A stretch of 64,000 nt of DNA from Gyrodactylus bullatarudis (taxonomy: Eukaryota; Platyhelminthes; Monogenea; Gyrodactylidea; Gyrodactylidae), in NCBI GenBank assembly GCA_012064415.1, contig SSNU01000247.1:214169-278168 (forward strand), in the 5' to 3' direction. Positions 46,601 to 59,764 of this stretch are shown here, piece by piece. Numbering within the stretch: the stretch's first letter is position 1; every line of letters starts with the position of its first letter. The notes under the pieces were generated by a model. That model ran no database searches, was not told where the DNA came from, and worked only from the letters and a program-made list of their open reading frames with translations. A program made the position numbers and the translations under genes.

Positions 46601-47180
46601 ATAGGAATAAAATAAACAATCCGCTTTTTGAGAATATAAAGTACTTTTAAACTTGATAAATCCCATCTATTATTCACTAGTTTACAAGATCTCTGGATTT
46701 TTTGCAAACTCTAAGAAGTGAAAAGGCTCTACGGATGATACAAAATGTTTTTCGTCCTCAATTTTGTTTTTTTCTTCTGGGAGACATTTACAAAAGCTAA
46801 ACTCTTCTAGTGACACGCCCTATTCACTTTTCTTGGTTTTCTCTTTCTCTCCACAACAAAAAATGTCTTTTACCCTGGATATGAATGTGGTTGAGAGACG
46901 TATGCGTAATATCTTGTTTTTCTTTTACTCATTCAAACATGATCCTCCATTGGAGAGAAGAAATTTACCCCTCTTGTTTGAGTGTATTATTAAGCCTCTG
47001 ATAAATATCTAGTGACCTTGTTTGCCAAATTATTACACAGAAAAATGTATAGTTTTTCCTTGTTCCTTCAAGTGTGATTATGCATAATATTCTCTTATGT
47101 CGGTAGGCGATATCTTTCTCTCTTGATTGATTGATGGCCAGATTAGCTGTCATTATGAGGGCTGTACAATACATTTTTTC
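43700..47180. other. Gene-free stretch
   Basis: No supported gene. It has (AC)n near 44153-44166 and (CT)n at 44355-44370. Two plus-strand frames at 44916-45161 and 45215-45511 are open but show no recognisable domain or splice partners. Confidence 0.45.
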
Positions 47181-47189
47181 GCAATTTAT

Positions 47190-47945
47190 ATTGGGTCATT
47201 TTTTGATCTAAAAATTAGTTATCTAATGCAGATACTGTTTAGGCGATTGCATACTCTAATTCTACAGGTATGATTACTTACTTGGTGTTATCTTACTTTT
47301 TATCCATGCCCCTTGGGGAAGTAGGCTTTAAAAAAACTTTTTTTCAATTAGTACTGGCACGATTTTGACGAATGGCAGGGCTGAAATTTTGGCGGATTCC
47401 AGGAGATGAGAATAGTTTTCTTATTGAATAATTGATAAACAAAGACCCAGAGAAATTTTTTCCAAGGTACCTCGCTGAGATTGAATATTTAGTAGGGTTT
47501 TAGAATATGTTGATAACGATTATGCAATTTTTTTCAAAAACCAACCTTTAGTTTAGAAGATATTGTCCCCAAAATGACCCTTTTTAGACCTTGAAAATGG
47601 CTAACTATTTTGTTTCAAGAGATGACATAAAGGTGATAACATATTTGAATTCTACGGGTATGGTTTCTCGATAAAAGTTTCTTTCTTTTCTCTTTTCGAT
47701 CGCTGTAAGAGGTTTTTCAAAAAAACCTTCTTTATATATTTTAATATTTTTTCAAAAACAAGTCATTTTAAAATGGTCATAACTTCTCAATAAAATATTG
47801 CAGCTTTTTAAGTCATAGCTCATTCGAAAGAATATTAGTTCTTCTTTCAGAAAAGTGGTCAATAAATTCATTTCAGTTTCTTTAAAACAGAATCATGGCT
47901 TGAGAGAGTAACATGTCACACATATATTTCCTGTCTGGAACTTAA
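47190..47945. repeat. Dispersed repeat, composite
   Basis: The first part (47190-47450) matches 9097-9400. The second part (47640-47945) shares CATTCGAAAGAATATTAGTT and CTTCTTTCA with 56100-56150 and ATGGCTTGAGA with 41320. It abuts the TTAA of the next MITE, so the MITE probably inserted at or into its end. Confidence 0.5.
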
Positions 47946-48543
47946 CCCTTTCGATACCAGAGGTCATATTTGACCTCTATGTTCAAACTGACTTTCTCCA
48001 ATGATTTTGAAACATTTTTTCATGATTATTTTTTGATACAAACTATCTAAGTTTGCTATCATGCTATATTTTTGCTAGCCAGGCATAAGAATGCCATAGA
48101 TATTTGAACTTTTACTGAAGGAAGTAAAATTCCTTAATTCATGGTTCTTTTAGATCGAAATTATTAAACTTATCAATGTTCAGAGATAATAAGATTAATT
48201 TTCGTAGAAGCTAAATAGTTAATCCAAAACAAGGCATATTTTTTATGCATGAAATCATTTAGCAGTTCCATCAATAGGCTCGTGAAAATGGGGCAATTTT
48301 CAACCCCATTTTTACCTTAAATCTCCAATATCTAGGTTATTTTATTATAAGATCGAATGAAATTTAAAAGATTTTCTTTTTGAAATTAATTGAGTCTTTG
48401 AAACAATTAACTTTCAAATAAATCCCTTCATTGTCAAAGTTTCTCTCTAAATTACTCACCAGTAGATGTGAATTTGAATATAAATCAGACCCTGAGAGAA
48501 TTAAGCCTGAAACTTTCTTCGTTTAGCTATGGTATCGAAAGGG
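47946..48543. mobile_element. piggyBac-like MITE with TTAA duplication
   Basis: The left terminus CCCTTTCGATACCA and right terminus TGGTATCGAAAGGG are perfect inverted repeats, each flanked by TTAA. The termini differ from the 24.15-kb MITE only in the TIR tail (GATACC against GGTGCC), so they are related families. At 598 bp without an open frame, it is non-autonomous. Confidence 0.9.
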
Positions 48544-48724
48544 TTAAAGCTATTTCATCTCTATCATATGGACTCATGTGAGATTTTGATCTGAACAATC
48601 ATAATACAAGTGCTCAGTCTACTCAAGTTAATTACCATTGTATTAACTACCCATTGAATTCCCGGATTCCCAATGTCCATTCGAATTAGACTTGAGTTTA
48701 AGCAAATTGCCCTGATGACTCATG

Positions 48725-48744
48725 ATGGTGGTGGTGGTGGTGGT
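48725..48744. repeat. (GGT)n microsatellite
   Basis: About six GGT units, read directly. Confidence 0.9.
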
Positions 48745-49714
48745 TGATGGATGTTGCCTGTGTGTTCTTTCTCTTTTGTTCTCTCACATTTAATTTCCCT
48801 CTAGGATTTCGCTTCTCCTCTCACATCTGCCTTTTTTATTGCCGTTTTCTCAATTGTTTTTCCTCTCTTTCTGTTTTTGGCCAAACGTACAATTTTTCCA
48901 GTGGAAAATAATACAGAAGAGGCTTATTAAAATTTCTTGAAATTTCTCTTAATTTATTTATTTCTCACTTCTGCCTTTTCTTCTCATTTTGTTGAGTAAT
49001 ATTACTACACAACTACAAGGAGAAATACCCAGGAATATTGCCTTGGGTTGGAGAGGGTTAGGAAAAAGGCATTTTTATAATTATAATTATATAACTATCA
49101 TCATCCACTGCAGTACTCTCCATACTTTCTTCTCCCTTTATTCCATGAGCTTTAATTCCCATTTATTCTTGTGACTCTTTCTCTGAATTTTTCTTTTTTC
49201 ATCCTCTCCTCAAGTTTATCAACAAAAGAGTAACCTTCATTTCTTAAGGGTGGGTATTAGTACCTTTTTAATGAGCACATCGTTTTAACTAAAAAACTTC
49301 CTTCCTTTTATGGAATGCTTCAAAATTCCCTTGACAATTTGAGTCACTCTTTCATCATCACTCTATCAGAGACCTCCTTCATCAAAATTTCAATGATTAT
49401 GATGACGAGTAGAGTCCCTAAAGTGTTCTGAACCCATTGAACCCTTTCATAAAAAATATTGTTAAACCAATAAAAATTAGAGTTAATTACATCTTTGATT
49501 ATAGAATTTTTTGACTACACTCCTCTTCGATTTTACGTTTCAAGTGTCTACGCTGAGATTCATGCATGAAAAAAGACAAAAAATTGAGCATTGAGCATAT
49601 CATTTCGCACAAATTGAACAATTTGAAAGCTTCGGATGATGATTCATTAGAGAAGTATTTACCCTCATTTGTTGATTATTGACTACAGGTTTTCTAGCCT
49701 CTTCGATAATAGAT

Positions 49715-50045
49715 TCGCAAGTTCTCTTCAATATTCTTGGAAAATGTTGATTTCATAGATGAATACATCTCATTCTTATTTACTAAATCTAATTGATATG
49801 AAGTTGGGAATCAAAGATTTTTACAGAAATCTCGATTATTTCATCGAGAATTCGAATATGTTGCAGATTTTTTGGAATCTTACTCATGTTCCCCAATTTT
49901 ACCAGTTGAAGAAAAAAAATACTTTTATGAAAAATATGGGCAATTTTCAAATTTCAATTTGGCGCCAAAATCCCATTTGAACTTTGAACCGAAAATATTT
50001 ATTGATATGAAAGTGGGAGATTCCCAACTTCATATCAACCAACTT
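49715..50045. mobile_element. Foldback element, copy B of a recent duplication
   Basis: Nearly identical to 36901-37205. The terminus TTGATATGAAGTTGGGAATC (about 49793) returns inverted as GATTCCCAACTTCATATCAA at about 50020-50040, so this copy is bounded by its own inverted repeats, while copy A continues into a longer right half. Confidence 0.8.
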
Positions 50046-50547
50046 TAGTTTTTTTGTCAGAAATGGAAAAATTCTCCTTTTCATATCGACTTCTCCTAGC
50101 TTGAGATTCATCAAATTCCATAGTTAACTAACTGCTCTTATAGATCAGCTCTAGAACCGTAAATTTCCTCCTCAAAATGAATTACAAGCCAGTTCAGTTC
50201 CCTCCATTTTAATACAATATTTTAATATTAGCATATTTCCTATTGATTCATGCATTGATTACGCATTCCAAAATACAGTCCTGTAGCAATAGTAGCTAGC
50301 AAATAGTAGTAGTAACTTGAATTGTACTGATAAAAAGTATTCTTTTTTATTCATTCCATCCATCAAAGTAGAGAGATTCCCCCTTCCATTGTCAGACTAG
50401 ATTACTACACGGAATCTCTTCATCAAGTCTGCTTCTGTTTTTACCCCTTCTCTCTCTCTTGGAATTAACAAAAGAATAAATCTAAAATTCATGAAAATTA
50501 TACCATATATGTTTGACATTTGAAACAGTTGATCAGGTAAAAACCAT

Positions 50548-51028
50548 TAGACTTGGATGAAATTTCGTAAAACTGATGGAACCGCCTGTAATTTTGCTTA
50601 AATAATCTTTGAGCTATTTCTAAATAATTCCATCATGCCTGGCTGAGTCAACTCTTCAAATGATTCTTGTATCACATGAACAAAATTTCGGAAATTTTCA
50701 AATTTTAAACGTTTTTTATTTTAATTTTTGTTAATTATATTCGATTTTATTAATTTTATGCAGTTATAAATAGTTTAAATACTTCATTTAAATAGTTTTT
50801 CATATCTTGGATTTTGAATGTAAAAGATTAAGACATTTTCAATGAAAATATAAATCAAGAGAATATTAAGAACGTTCAAAATTTGAAAATTTCCGATATT
50901 TTGTTTATGTGATACGAGTTGACTCAGCCAGACATGATGGAATTATTTAGAAATAGCTCAAAGGTTATTTAAACAAAATTACAGGCGGTTCCATAAGTTT
51001 TACGAAATTTCTTTCAAGTCTAGTAATT
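50548..51028. mobile_element. Large foldback element
   Basis: Arms of about 165 bp are nearly perfect inverted copies. CTAAATAATTCCATCATGCC and GGCTGAGTCAACTC on the left return as GAGTTGACTCAGCC and GACATGATGGAATTATTTAG on the right, and GGAACCGCCTGTAATTTTG returns as AAAATTACAGGCGGTTCC. The loop is about 150 bp. It is not related to the TTGATATGAAG family by its ends. Confidence 0.88.
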
Positions 51029-51201
51029 ACGGTCACAGTAACCATATTAACCTAGACAGAATCAGTTAACTAGGTGATACGATGAATAAAGTATTGGCCA
51101 ATTTATCTAATGAGTGATATCTATCTAACAAGAGTATATTTAGAATTATTACTCGATTCTACAGACTCGTAAGAAAGGTTCTGAGAACAAACAAATAATA
51201 A

Positions 51202-51242
51202 TAAGTGATAAAAGTTTTATTTCGCCAGGTCTCTTCAGACTT
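51202..51242 (-). ncRNA. Hammerhead ribozyme, longer helix III
   Basis: Minus strand: helix I AAGU (51242-51239) with ACUU (51206-51203); CUGAAGA (51238-51232); helix II region GACCUGGC (51231-51224) with one internal A-G mismatch; GAAA (51223-51220); helix III AUAAA/UUUAU with loop ACU; cleavage triplet AUC, cut after 51207. Every catalytic base I can name is present. A decayed sister copy with the same flanks is at 36817-36857. Confidence 0.62.
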
Positions 51243-51299
51243 GATCCCAGACTACATTTATATAGAGATACATTGCATATTTTTATGCCCTTCCATTGG

Positions 51300-53800
51300 T
51301 TCAGCGGTTTGCTGCTCAGGGAGTGGGTCTTGTATGCTCTGGCATATCCTCAAGGTTTTCAAACTATTGAATAAGACGAACCGAAATATTTCTAGTTAAA
51401 TGTGGTATTACTTTCAAGTAGTCATCAAAGATAATTGATCCATGAGACTTATTTCACAAACACTAACACGAGATCATTATTTCTGTTGTAATCAGTACCT
51501 AAATAGGTTTTGGACCTTAATATAGATGAAACTATAGATGAAACCCCTTTAATCGATATATATTATTCTTCATTGTATATATCATCAATAATTTTGATAA
51601 CAAATCCTTTTTTTGATCTATAGTATTTTCTTGAATTATCGTAACATAATAACAACAATAACTACAGTAGTAGTAGAAGTAGTGGAGATGGCTTGAACTC
51701 ATCATAATAGAATAATGCACTCCACTTTGTTCTTCAAGTTTGTGTGGGCTTGTGGTTACCATAGTGCTCAAATAATTACTAGTAACTCTGGATCTATACT
51801 CAAACTAATGACTAATCTGGATATGATAAAGATTACAAGAACATGATCCCCATCTTAGTAAATATCTTCACTAAGCAATTGATAATTAGCCATGTTTTCT
51901 CACCCCACCCCCTTACAGGATCTTTAATCTTTTTACATTCTAAATGATCCTAATCCATGAGATGGCTGTTAGGTGGGGAATTTTCAAGAAATTAACAACT
52001 AATGCATTGAGTGAAACAAATCTGCTCATTCGTGTATTTAAAAACTAAATAGTACACCAAATTAAAGGATGTAAGATGATTAAGTCTCTATATTTCTGGC
52101 CTAACGAATTAGTTGACAATCACTCATTATTAAAGCGGTCACAAAATAGCATTTTTTCAGAAAAGAATTTTCAAAAAAATATTGCATTTTCATAGCATAT
52201 GAAAAAATATGTTACGTACTACTTGTAAGTAAATTGTAAAAAAATTCTTTTGGTTAAGACCTAAAATTGCGTCCAAACGTTTGATCAGACATCTAATTAT
52301 GGAACGAATGAGGTTAAAATTTTTAATGTGTTCTCAAGCTTAAAATTTTCTTCGACCAATCAAAAACCTTCAGAACAGGCCCTATTACCAGATTAAGACG
52401 CTTTTAAAAAACAGCTTAATTCAAATGAAGGGATGATAGCAATCAAGAAAAATAAGATTTGTTCTCATTTAACCATTTATCTGACAAGGGCTTATCCCGG
52501 AGAAATAGCGAAAAAAATAGCAATTAATAAGTGGAAAAATAGCATTCGGTATTGAATAGGAGAAAAATAGCAAAATTATTTTCGTGAGGAAATATCCTTT
52601 ATGCTCGAGAATGTTAATTTCATCACTTTGTAATCAACAAAAGTTCAAAAAGTGGAAATTTGGTGCTAACTCTAGATTTTCATAAAAATTGATTTTCTCG
52701 TGTCCATATCGTGAAAGTGGGCCTCATGATTTAGATTTCAAAGAGTCATGATCGATTTCTTGATGAAAAATCTCAAGATTTCTCTTCTATAACGTTTAAA
52801 AATTTGCATTTTTTCATTGAAAAAACTAGGAAGGGAATCCACACTTGGAAGGATTATTTCAGAACCTACAGGCGTCATATACCATCAGAAACGTCTGACA
52901 AGTTCTTCTTTATATAATTGAAGCTAGGCAATGTAGTTTGTTAATTTCTTAAAAACTATGCCCCCCAGTTAGCATCTTCAATGCGAGAAAGAAAATCTGC
53001 ATGTCCAAAATGTAAAGTTATATCACTTAAACGGTGTTTTCATAGTCAAATATAGATGGTGTAAAAGAAGATGGCTTCAAGACAACCCTCTGAAAGATTC
53101 ATGACACATACACATAATAAATATTTAGTAATGTTGGAACGACAATGTAAAACCATGTATCTCCTTTAGACTTGTTCCTCTAGACTTTTAAGGATAAATA
53201 TAAAATATTTTAAGAAAATAAAAAAGATGATGCCAGTTGTTTCCCCCAAAAAACGTATTAATAACGTCTCATTTGTAAAATAACTGATTTTCTTATTTTC
53301 TTAAAACATGACCTCGATAGCTCAGCTCAAAACCAATATTCTTAGGCCTCTTATATACTCAGTAGTGTTCTCATCATAATTGTGACCGAGCAATGACATC
53401 GAAACTCCAGTTATAATTTGAGACTATTTATATCCCTGTAGTATCTGTAGATAATAACATTTTAAATTCTTCTTCACATGACACTATGGATGAACATTGA
53501 ACAAGCATGTTATGATTATGTAATTTGCTATCACTTGTTAATAATCATGTACCAAGTTTGAGAGAATAATTAGTCTTTTTTTCAATCTGTCCCCTGTGAA
53601 AAAAATTAAGCATTCATTACAAGTAATTTTTCCATCACCTGAATTCTCTTGGAAATTTTTCAACAATCCCTTGAAAATGACGTTAGCCCTTGATGTTATC
53701 CAAAAGCTAGACAGAAATCAACCAGTTATTGAGATTAAAAATAATCGGAACTTTATACACAAACATTTCTAAAGAGTTTTAATAAAATTTTTACCATATC
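51300..53800. other. Gene-free stretch with a decayed foldback
   Basis: No supported gene. About 52590-52850 carries foldback-family inner blocks (CAACAAAAGTTCAAAAAGTG, GTGAAAGTGGGCCTCATGAT). Confidence 0.45.
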
Positions 53801-53816
53801 ATCTCCTATTAATCAA

Positions 53817-53990
53817 CATTCCCATAGTAGTTTTGACACCACCTACAAACAGGTTATTTTAAATGAAGCCTAGTAGAAAAGTGTGATCACAGGTTAAGTA
53901 TAGTAACGATGAAAACCTGGATTCGAATCCTGGTTATGGTCTGGACTGTTGAGTCCTAGTAAAGAAGCAATGCGTCTACATTTTCCACCT
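53817..53990 (+). mobile_element. Decayed SINE copy (12.9-kb family)
   Basis: Plus strand: box B GGATTCGAATCC at about 53929-53940, then a decayed hammerhead tail CTGTTGAGTCC...GCGTCTACA at about 53948-53982 lacking CGAAAC. Left flank blocks GACACCACCTACAAACAGGT and AGTGTGATCACAGGTTA match sequence around the 12.9-kb copy. Confidence 0.55.
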
Positions 53991-54841
53991 TGAATTAAAT
54001 ATTAATAGGTAGATAGAGTTAGCAGAGAGAGTTCACTCGATTGCATATATGATTGCATACAGGGAATAATTCAAAAAAACGTTTTAAACAAAAATATGGT
54101 ATTGAGATTTCAAACTTCTCAGAGATAACCTACTTGTCTCCCCAATTGTGATACAGAATAATTCCTGTAGAATAAATTTCTTGACGCTATAGAATCCTTG
54201 AATGAATCGAATTGTATTAGATTGGTTATGTCCTCGATACGTGAAGCTGGCTTTGGTTTCCTGTTATTATAATTTTCTATTCTGTTTTCTTTCTCCACTG
54301 GAAAACATCACATGAGGTTGATAAGAATCTTTTGAACCTCGATTGAAGATAATTCAATTGAATGGAAGGGAAAAAGGCAAAGTTTGGTTTTATAGTAAGC
54401 GATCCCCCCTTCTTTTACCTTAAGCCTCTTCTTCAATCTGACATAGGAGACGTCTCTTATCTCACAACATTCTGCCCTAGAGAATTTTATTAATTTCGAA
54501 AATTGTTTCTTAACTTTGATTATCGATAATGATCCCTGATTAAAAAACAACTGTTTTATTTATTCATTTTTTCTAATTCTGATCCCTCGAAATCACAATC
54601 TGGATCTGGAGTGATACTTTTATGGTTCTTTCGAGTTTTTAATAAAAATTTATCCTCTTGGAATTGAGCGAATAACTTTGTTAGTTTTCAACCTATTTGA
54701 ACAAGAGTATATTCTCTTTTCAACGATATACGGTATAATTCTCAAAATATTATTTCTTGAACTTGAATTTACTACATTTCTGTAAAATAAACGCCAGACT
54801 TTGGTATATTCTTCTGTATGCTCTTCCAGTTAGAATATAAA

Positions 54842-56196
54842 CCCTTCATGTCCCTTTGTTCCACCAGTGGAACACAATCCTTTTTTGAGCGATAATTTTA
54901 ACTAAAAGATTCTTAAATTACTTTTTTCATCCCTCAGTGAAAAAGGAAATTTATCAAGCTACAAAATTATGTATAATTCATAAAGATAGCTTTTTGCTGA
55001 TGCTAACCAAAGTAGGTAGAAGGGCGATTTTTTGAAATTTTAGTCCAATATTAAAAAAATATTTTGAACGTTTTATTTTAAGGGAAAATAAGGGTAATTA
55101 CAAAAAGTGTAGTGGGGCTAGGAATATTTACAAAATATGTGGGATAACTTTCTAACGTAAAACAATAGCCGTAGATCTCAAATATGTAATCGCCTGCTCG
55201 ATATCTCTCATGGGTTAGAATGGTCAATCAATTCTATTTTTTTACCATCAGATAAATGCAAGAAGACCTGGCTTCAAAATTATAAGTTGCAATGTTCATT
55301 TCTAACCACATCCATTTGTAACAACTGTCCCTTTTAGTAACATGACCTAGATCATAGCCAGAATAAAAAGAGTTCTTCTTTTATGCTGTATGATCAATTA
55401 ATAATATCCTGAAAATGTTTAAATGTTTACTAAGACTCATGCATTTTTCTATTGATCAGAGACAATTCCAATATGATGTCATTCCAATAGTCGTTGTATT
55501 TATTCTCAAGTCTCAATATGAAAGAAGGGATTATTTTTTCCGTGAGTTTTATATTTTAATCAAGTATATTTCTATCAAATCTTACCTGAAAAGTAAAGAA
55601 TGACCCCTTTCAGTTTACATTTTGCCCGAAGCCATGAATAACCATGAATCTTTGTTCCATATTAACAACAAATTTTTGAACAAGTTAACATCTTTCTTCT
55701 AGGCACTGATGATGAGGTCATCTTCCTTTCACTTAATTACACCCTTATTAATCAATAGAATTACGTATTAATCCAGTTATATTACTTTATGGGTGAGTCG
55801 CTTGCCCTTTCATTTCGTTTTAAGATGTATAGTTTTACATAGTCTGAAAATAGCCATTTTTATTGGCTTCACACATCTTTAGATGATAGAAGTCTAATGA
55901 GTTTCATTCTCCTTAGAAATTATCAGAATAACATGGTCTGGATTCGTAAAGTTACTAAAAAATATAGAATTAGGTTAAAATGATAAACTTATATTCTGTT
56001 CGTCTAGAAACTTCTAGTATGATTTCAAGAGACGGTGTTCTTTTTTTCAAAAACTTTTAGTTATCTTCAAATTGTCATAAATTCTCAATATATAATTATA
56101 GCTCAATAACTCATAGATTATTCGAAAGAATATTAGTTCTTCTTTCACAAATATTAGTTATTAAATTATAATTTAAATTGAGAAAGTAACTTGAAG
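54842..56196. mobile_element. Possible piggyBac-like non-autonomous element
   Basis: The left end CCCTTCATGTCC with the TGTTCCACCA/TGGAACA palindrome equals the terminus at 33.91 kb. The right end is CTTGAAGGGTTAA. Only CCCTTCA is shared by the two ends, and the left flank is TAAA rather than TTAA, so this may be two separate pieces. Confidence 0.35.
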
Positions 56197-57352
56197 GGTT
56201 AAAATCCAATAAAACCCATCCTTTCAGAACCCACAAGACATGTATATCATTAGAATAGGTTGGAATTTATGCTCTCCGACTCACTCTAAATCATCCAGTG
56301 AAGAATATACAGAATTGTTTGTAAGACTAAAGAGGAAATTGATCTTAGTCAAGTTTAAATTAAAATTAAAAACACTAACAAGAGAGGAATTATACGCTTT
56401 GTCATTTCTCTATATAAATTAAACAAACTCATTGTATTTCAACCATTCCGTTTTTGAAAACTTCCCTAGGCTGTCAGCCTTCAACTCTCCGCCCCACAAT
56501 GAAGACAATGGTGTGAGAAATATATCTCTACCCCACATTAGTAGTGACTCTCTATGGGAATTTTGCAAAAAAGTGAAAAAAATCTTCTCTCAGCTAGCAG
56601 AAATAAGGGATTCCTTCTTTTAGAGACTTTGGCCAACGCCTCTCCTCCTCGTAATGTTTGACCTTACCAGAGAGTAAATCTTTTTTGATTGTTGATGAAT
56701 ATTTTGACATACGGCCCTTATCATTTCTATCCAATGTAAGATAATTATCATCTCTAACACATATTCTACATACACTGTATAAGCCAATTTAATTTATTCT
56801 GACACATATGAAACTAATCCTGAAGATGGAAGAGGGAGTACTGTAGCTAGCGATGAAATCTTCATGTTTTTCCAATCTTGACACTTAGCAATTCGTACAC
56901 ACTCGTATCCCGTCAAGATTAAGGGTTTCAATTATGAATAAGGCAATCAAGAAAAAAGATAAGATTGGGGAATACTAATTATTTTAAGTTCACTTTTTAA
57001 TACCTTGAAATAAACAATTATTCCTTAAGAAGAAAAAGAATACTCGGAGGTGTGTTTGTTTTTCAAACTCTAAAGCTATATATATAGAGGTTAACGGAAT
57101 TTCTTCTATCGAATTCTGTTAACATAGATTGACTGTTCATTCAAGAAAAAAACTTGAAACCATCTTTATTTGCTCGAATGAAAACAAATTTCAATCATTT
57201 CAGTCATTCTTGTTAACAATTTATTTTAAAAATACCTTGAAAAAGAGGTTGAAGAAAACCTAGCTTGACTCTGATCCATGCTTTTGTGAAATTGAATAAT
57301 TTTGTAAAACATTTTTTACTTCCTGAATGCATCACTGCCTTCTAAAGCTAAT

Positions 57353-57720
57353 AATGATATGAAGTTGAAAGTCTATGATTTTTATAAAAATCTCAAGATT
57401 TTTTGGCACCTGAAACATGACGCCAGATTTTACCGTTTTACGAAGAAAAATTTTAAGATAAATATGTTCATTTTCCCTTATTTTTGGAACTTTGAACTGA
57501 AAGTTTTTATTGATTTGAAAGTTGCAAAACGGTCAGAAAAACATTTTTTAGGATCAAGATTAGTTAGGGAAATTAATTATGCTAAATCCTATCAAATAAT
57601 TTACCTCAGTATCGTCTTGGAGTTGAATTTCGATTTCTTGATCATTTTCCCTATATGAAAATCAATGAAATTTCAATTATAGATGATGTCATTTTTGTTT
57701 TTCTACCTCAGTCATGTTTT
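57353..57720. repeat. Foldback-family element, decayed
   Basis: The left terminus AATGATATGAAGTTGAAAGT and inner blocks GGAACTTTGAACTGAAAGT, TTTTTAGGATCAAGATTAGT match the family at 36.9, 49.7 and 63 kb. An open frame at 57359-57658 is formed by the repeat and is not a gene. Confidence 0.55.
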
Positions 57721-57999
57721 CCTCTATTAAAAGGCAAAGCACTGCAATTTGGGTTTTCAGTTTTTACCGAATAACTCGAAAACTCTACAATTTTTTTAAG
57801 AAGCACATATCTGAAATCACCGAAAAATACCCTACAAAAGTGAAAAATATCATTGAGTGGAAAAAAATTATGTCCGATTTGTAAGACTGTGTAGTAGAAA
57901 CATTTTTTTTCAATCATTTTCGTTTCTTGTTCAAAGTTTCAAGTTAGGGGAATTTTGAAAATCTCCCTAGTTAATTACGAGAATGGTGCATTCAACATC

Positions 58000-59740
58000 T
58001 TCTAGCCATACATGATATTATTTATTAGAAACGTTTTTGAATGAAGTGTATTTTACGATAATTCAATGAAAAACAGTACTATAAAATTGTAAAAAGAATC
58101 TTACAAATTTCATTAAGGTTTTGAATGAATTTATGCCTCGCAATTCTAATGAACTACATGTGAGAACTCCTTGGGTCAATTTCTAAACGATTGACATGAA
58201 GTGTTTTAGGCATTGCCTCTTCTCTTTTTGAACTTGATTTTAAAAATGGAAATGCAATAATTTTCCTCTCATAAAATATTGATTCCCTATTCCAAAAAAT
58301 ATAAATTCATATTTATTTCCTATACTTGAATTTCTTATTCTGAAACCCTTTTATTTGATTTAAAACAGGAAATAGTAACATTTCTGGACATTTCTCTCAT
58401 CTTATCTTTTATTTATGTTTTCACAAAGCAGGTTTTTTTCTTGATTCTTCATGTCTTCTTTAGAGTCAAAGGAATTTTGTTTAATTAAAATAATAAAATA
58501 ACCGATTTGCTTGCCTCCTGACTGGGACGTCTTACAAGAGTTGAAAATGTAGTCATTTTTCGGTACAATTTGTTGTATTCTTTCTCGTATCAGACCTCTA
58601 AAATCAAAACAAGATCCAAGAAATTGACAAAATAGTGTCAAATTTCAAAGGACATGTGTGCAGTACTACGTGTAACTTGTCTGATCACACTCTCTCTCTC
58701 TCTGTTACAATAGTAATAGATTCTTGTAGCTTTAAACTATCGACTTTTTGACAATACAATTTATTTATTTATTCAACATTTTTGAAAATAGAAATAAAAC
58801 ATTATGATATGATGCTTTTAAGAAACACAAAGACTCTAGTTATCCTAAGCCCATTAAAATACATGATAAATTCATGTTTTATTGGCCGAATGAATTTGAA
58901 AAATCTCCACGAACTATTAAATTTCAAGACAAGCAATGTAGATAAAAAGAGATACACACAGAAAGAAGACGGATTATAACCAAGGAAATAAACACAATGG
59001 GCAACCTAGTTGAATTAAGAATTCTCAGTAAGCAATGCGATAAGCAACCCTGCCCACTGCATTTCCATGGCTGCTTTCCCCTATACTTTCTTGATTAAAG
59101 AAGAGATACTTTCCTGGTTGAAAACCTGATAATGACCCAGGATTATTTTTATTTCAAAAAAAAATATTTTTCAATTTTACAAGTTTGAGATGTTTCTGAT
59201 TGAAACCCTGAATAGCAGCATAGGTTCTTGACTCAATTTTCTATTTTTTTCCTTTATTAGATTTTGTGATAAGTTATCAAAAAGTCCCAAAAGTTCTTTT
59301 GGCTGTTTGAGGACTATTTTCATTTCTATCCATGAGAATGCAATTCAATTTCTGATTACTCCCTTGGTTTGAAATTTATTAGGGCCTGATAAGGGCCTAC
59401 ATTTTGTTTTAAGTCAAACTTTAATCATAACTCTTTAAAAACCATCTCCTTAACATAAAATAAAATTTTGCCGCTCGAGTTCTCTCATTTCATTGGTCTG
59501 CAAATGTATTTTCTGCAAATCCTTATTCGATTCAATTCATTTTAGAAATGCCAAGAATAGGAGCTACATCACACATGAAGACTATTATACGGAAAGAGAA
59601 GAAGACTTTCATAAATTATTGATTTAACAAATGGTTAATTTCAGGTTTTTAGTGTTTGATTTTTCCTATTGGCAATCTGATTGGTTTTAAGGTTTATTCA
59701 ATGGTTTTTTAGATCCGGACCAATAGGTAGATAGATAAAA
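58000..59740. other. Gene-free stretch
   Basis: No exon, RNA gene or strong repeat recognised. (CT)n near 58690-58702. Confidence 0.45.
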
Positions 59741-59764
59741 TTGAAGAGAGTTCAGGTTACAAGC

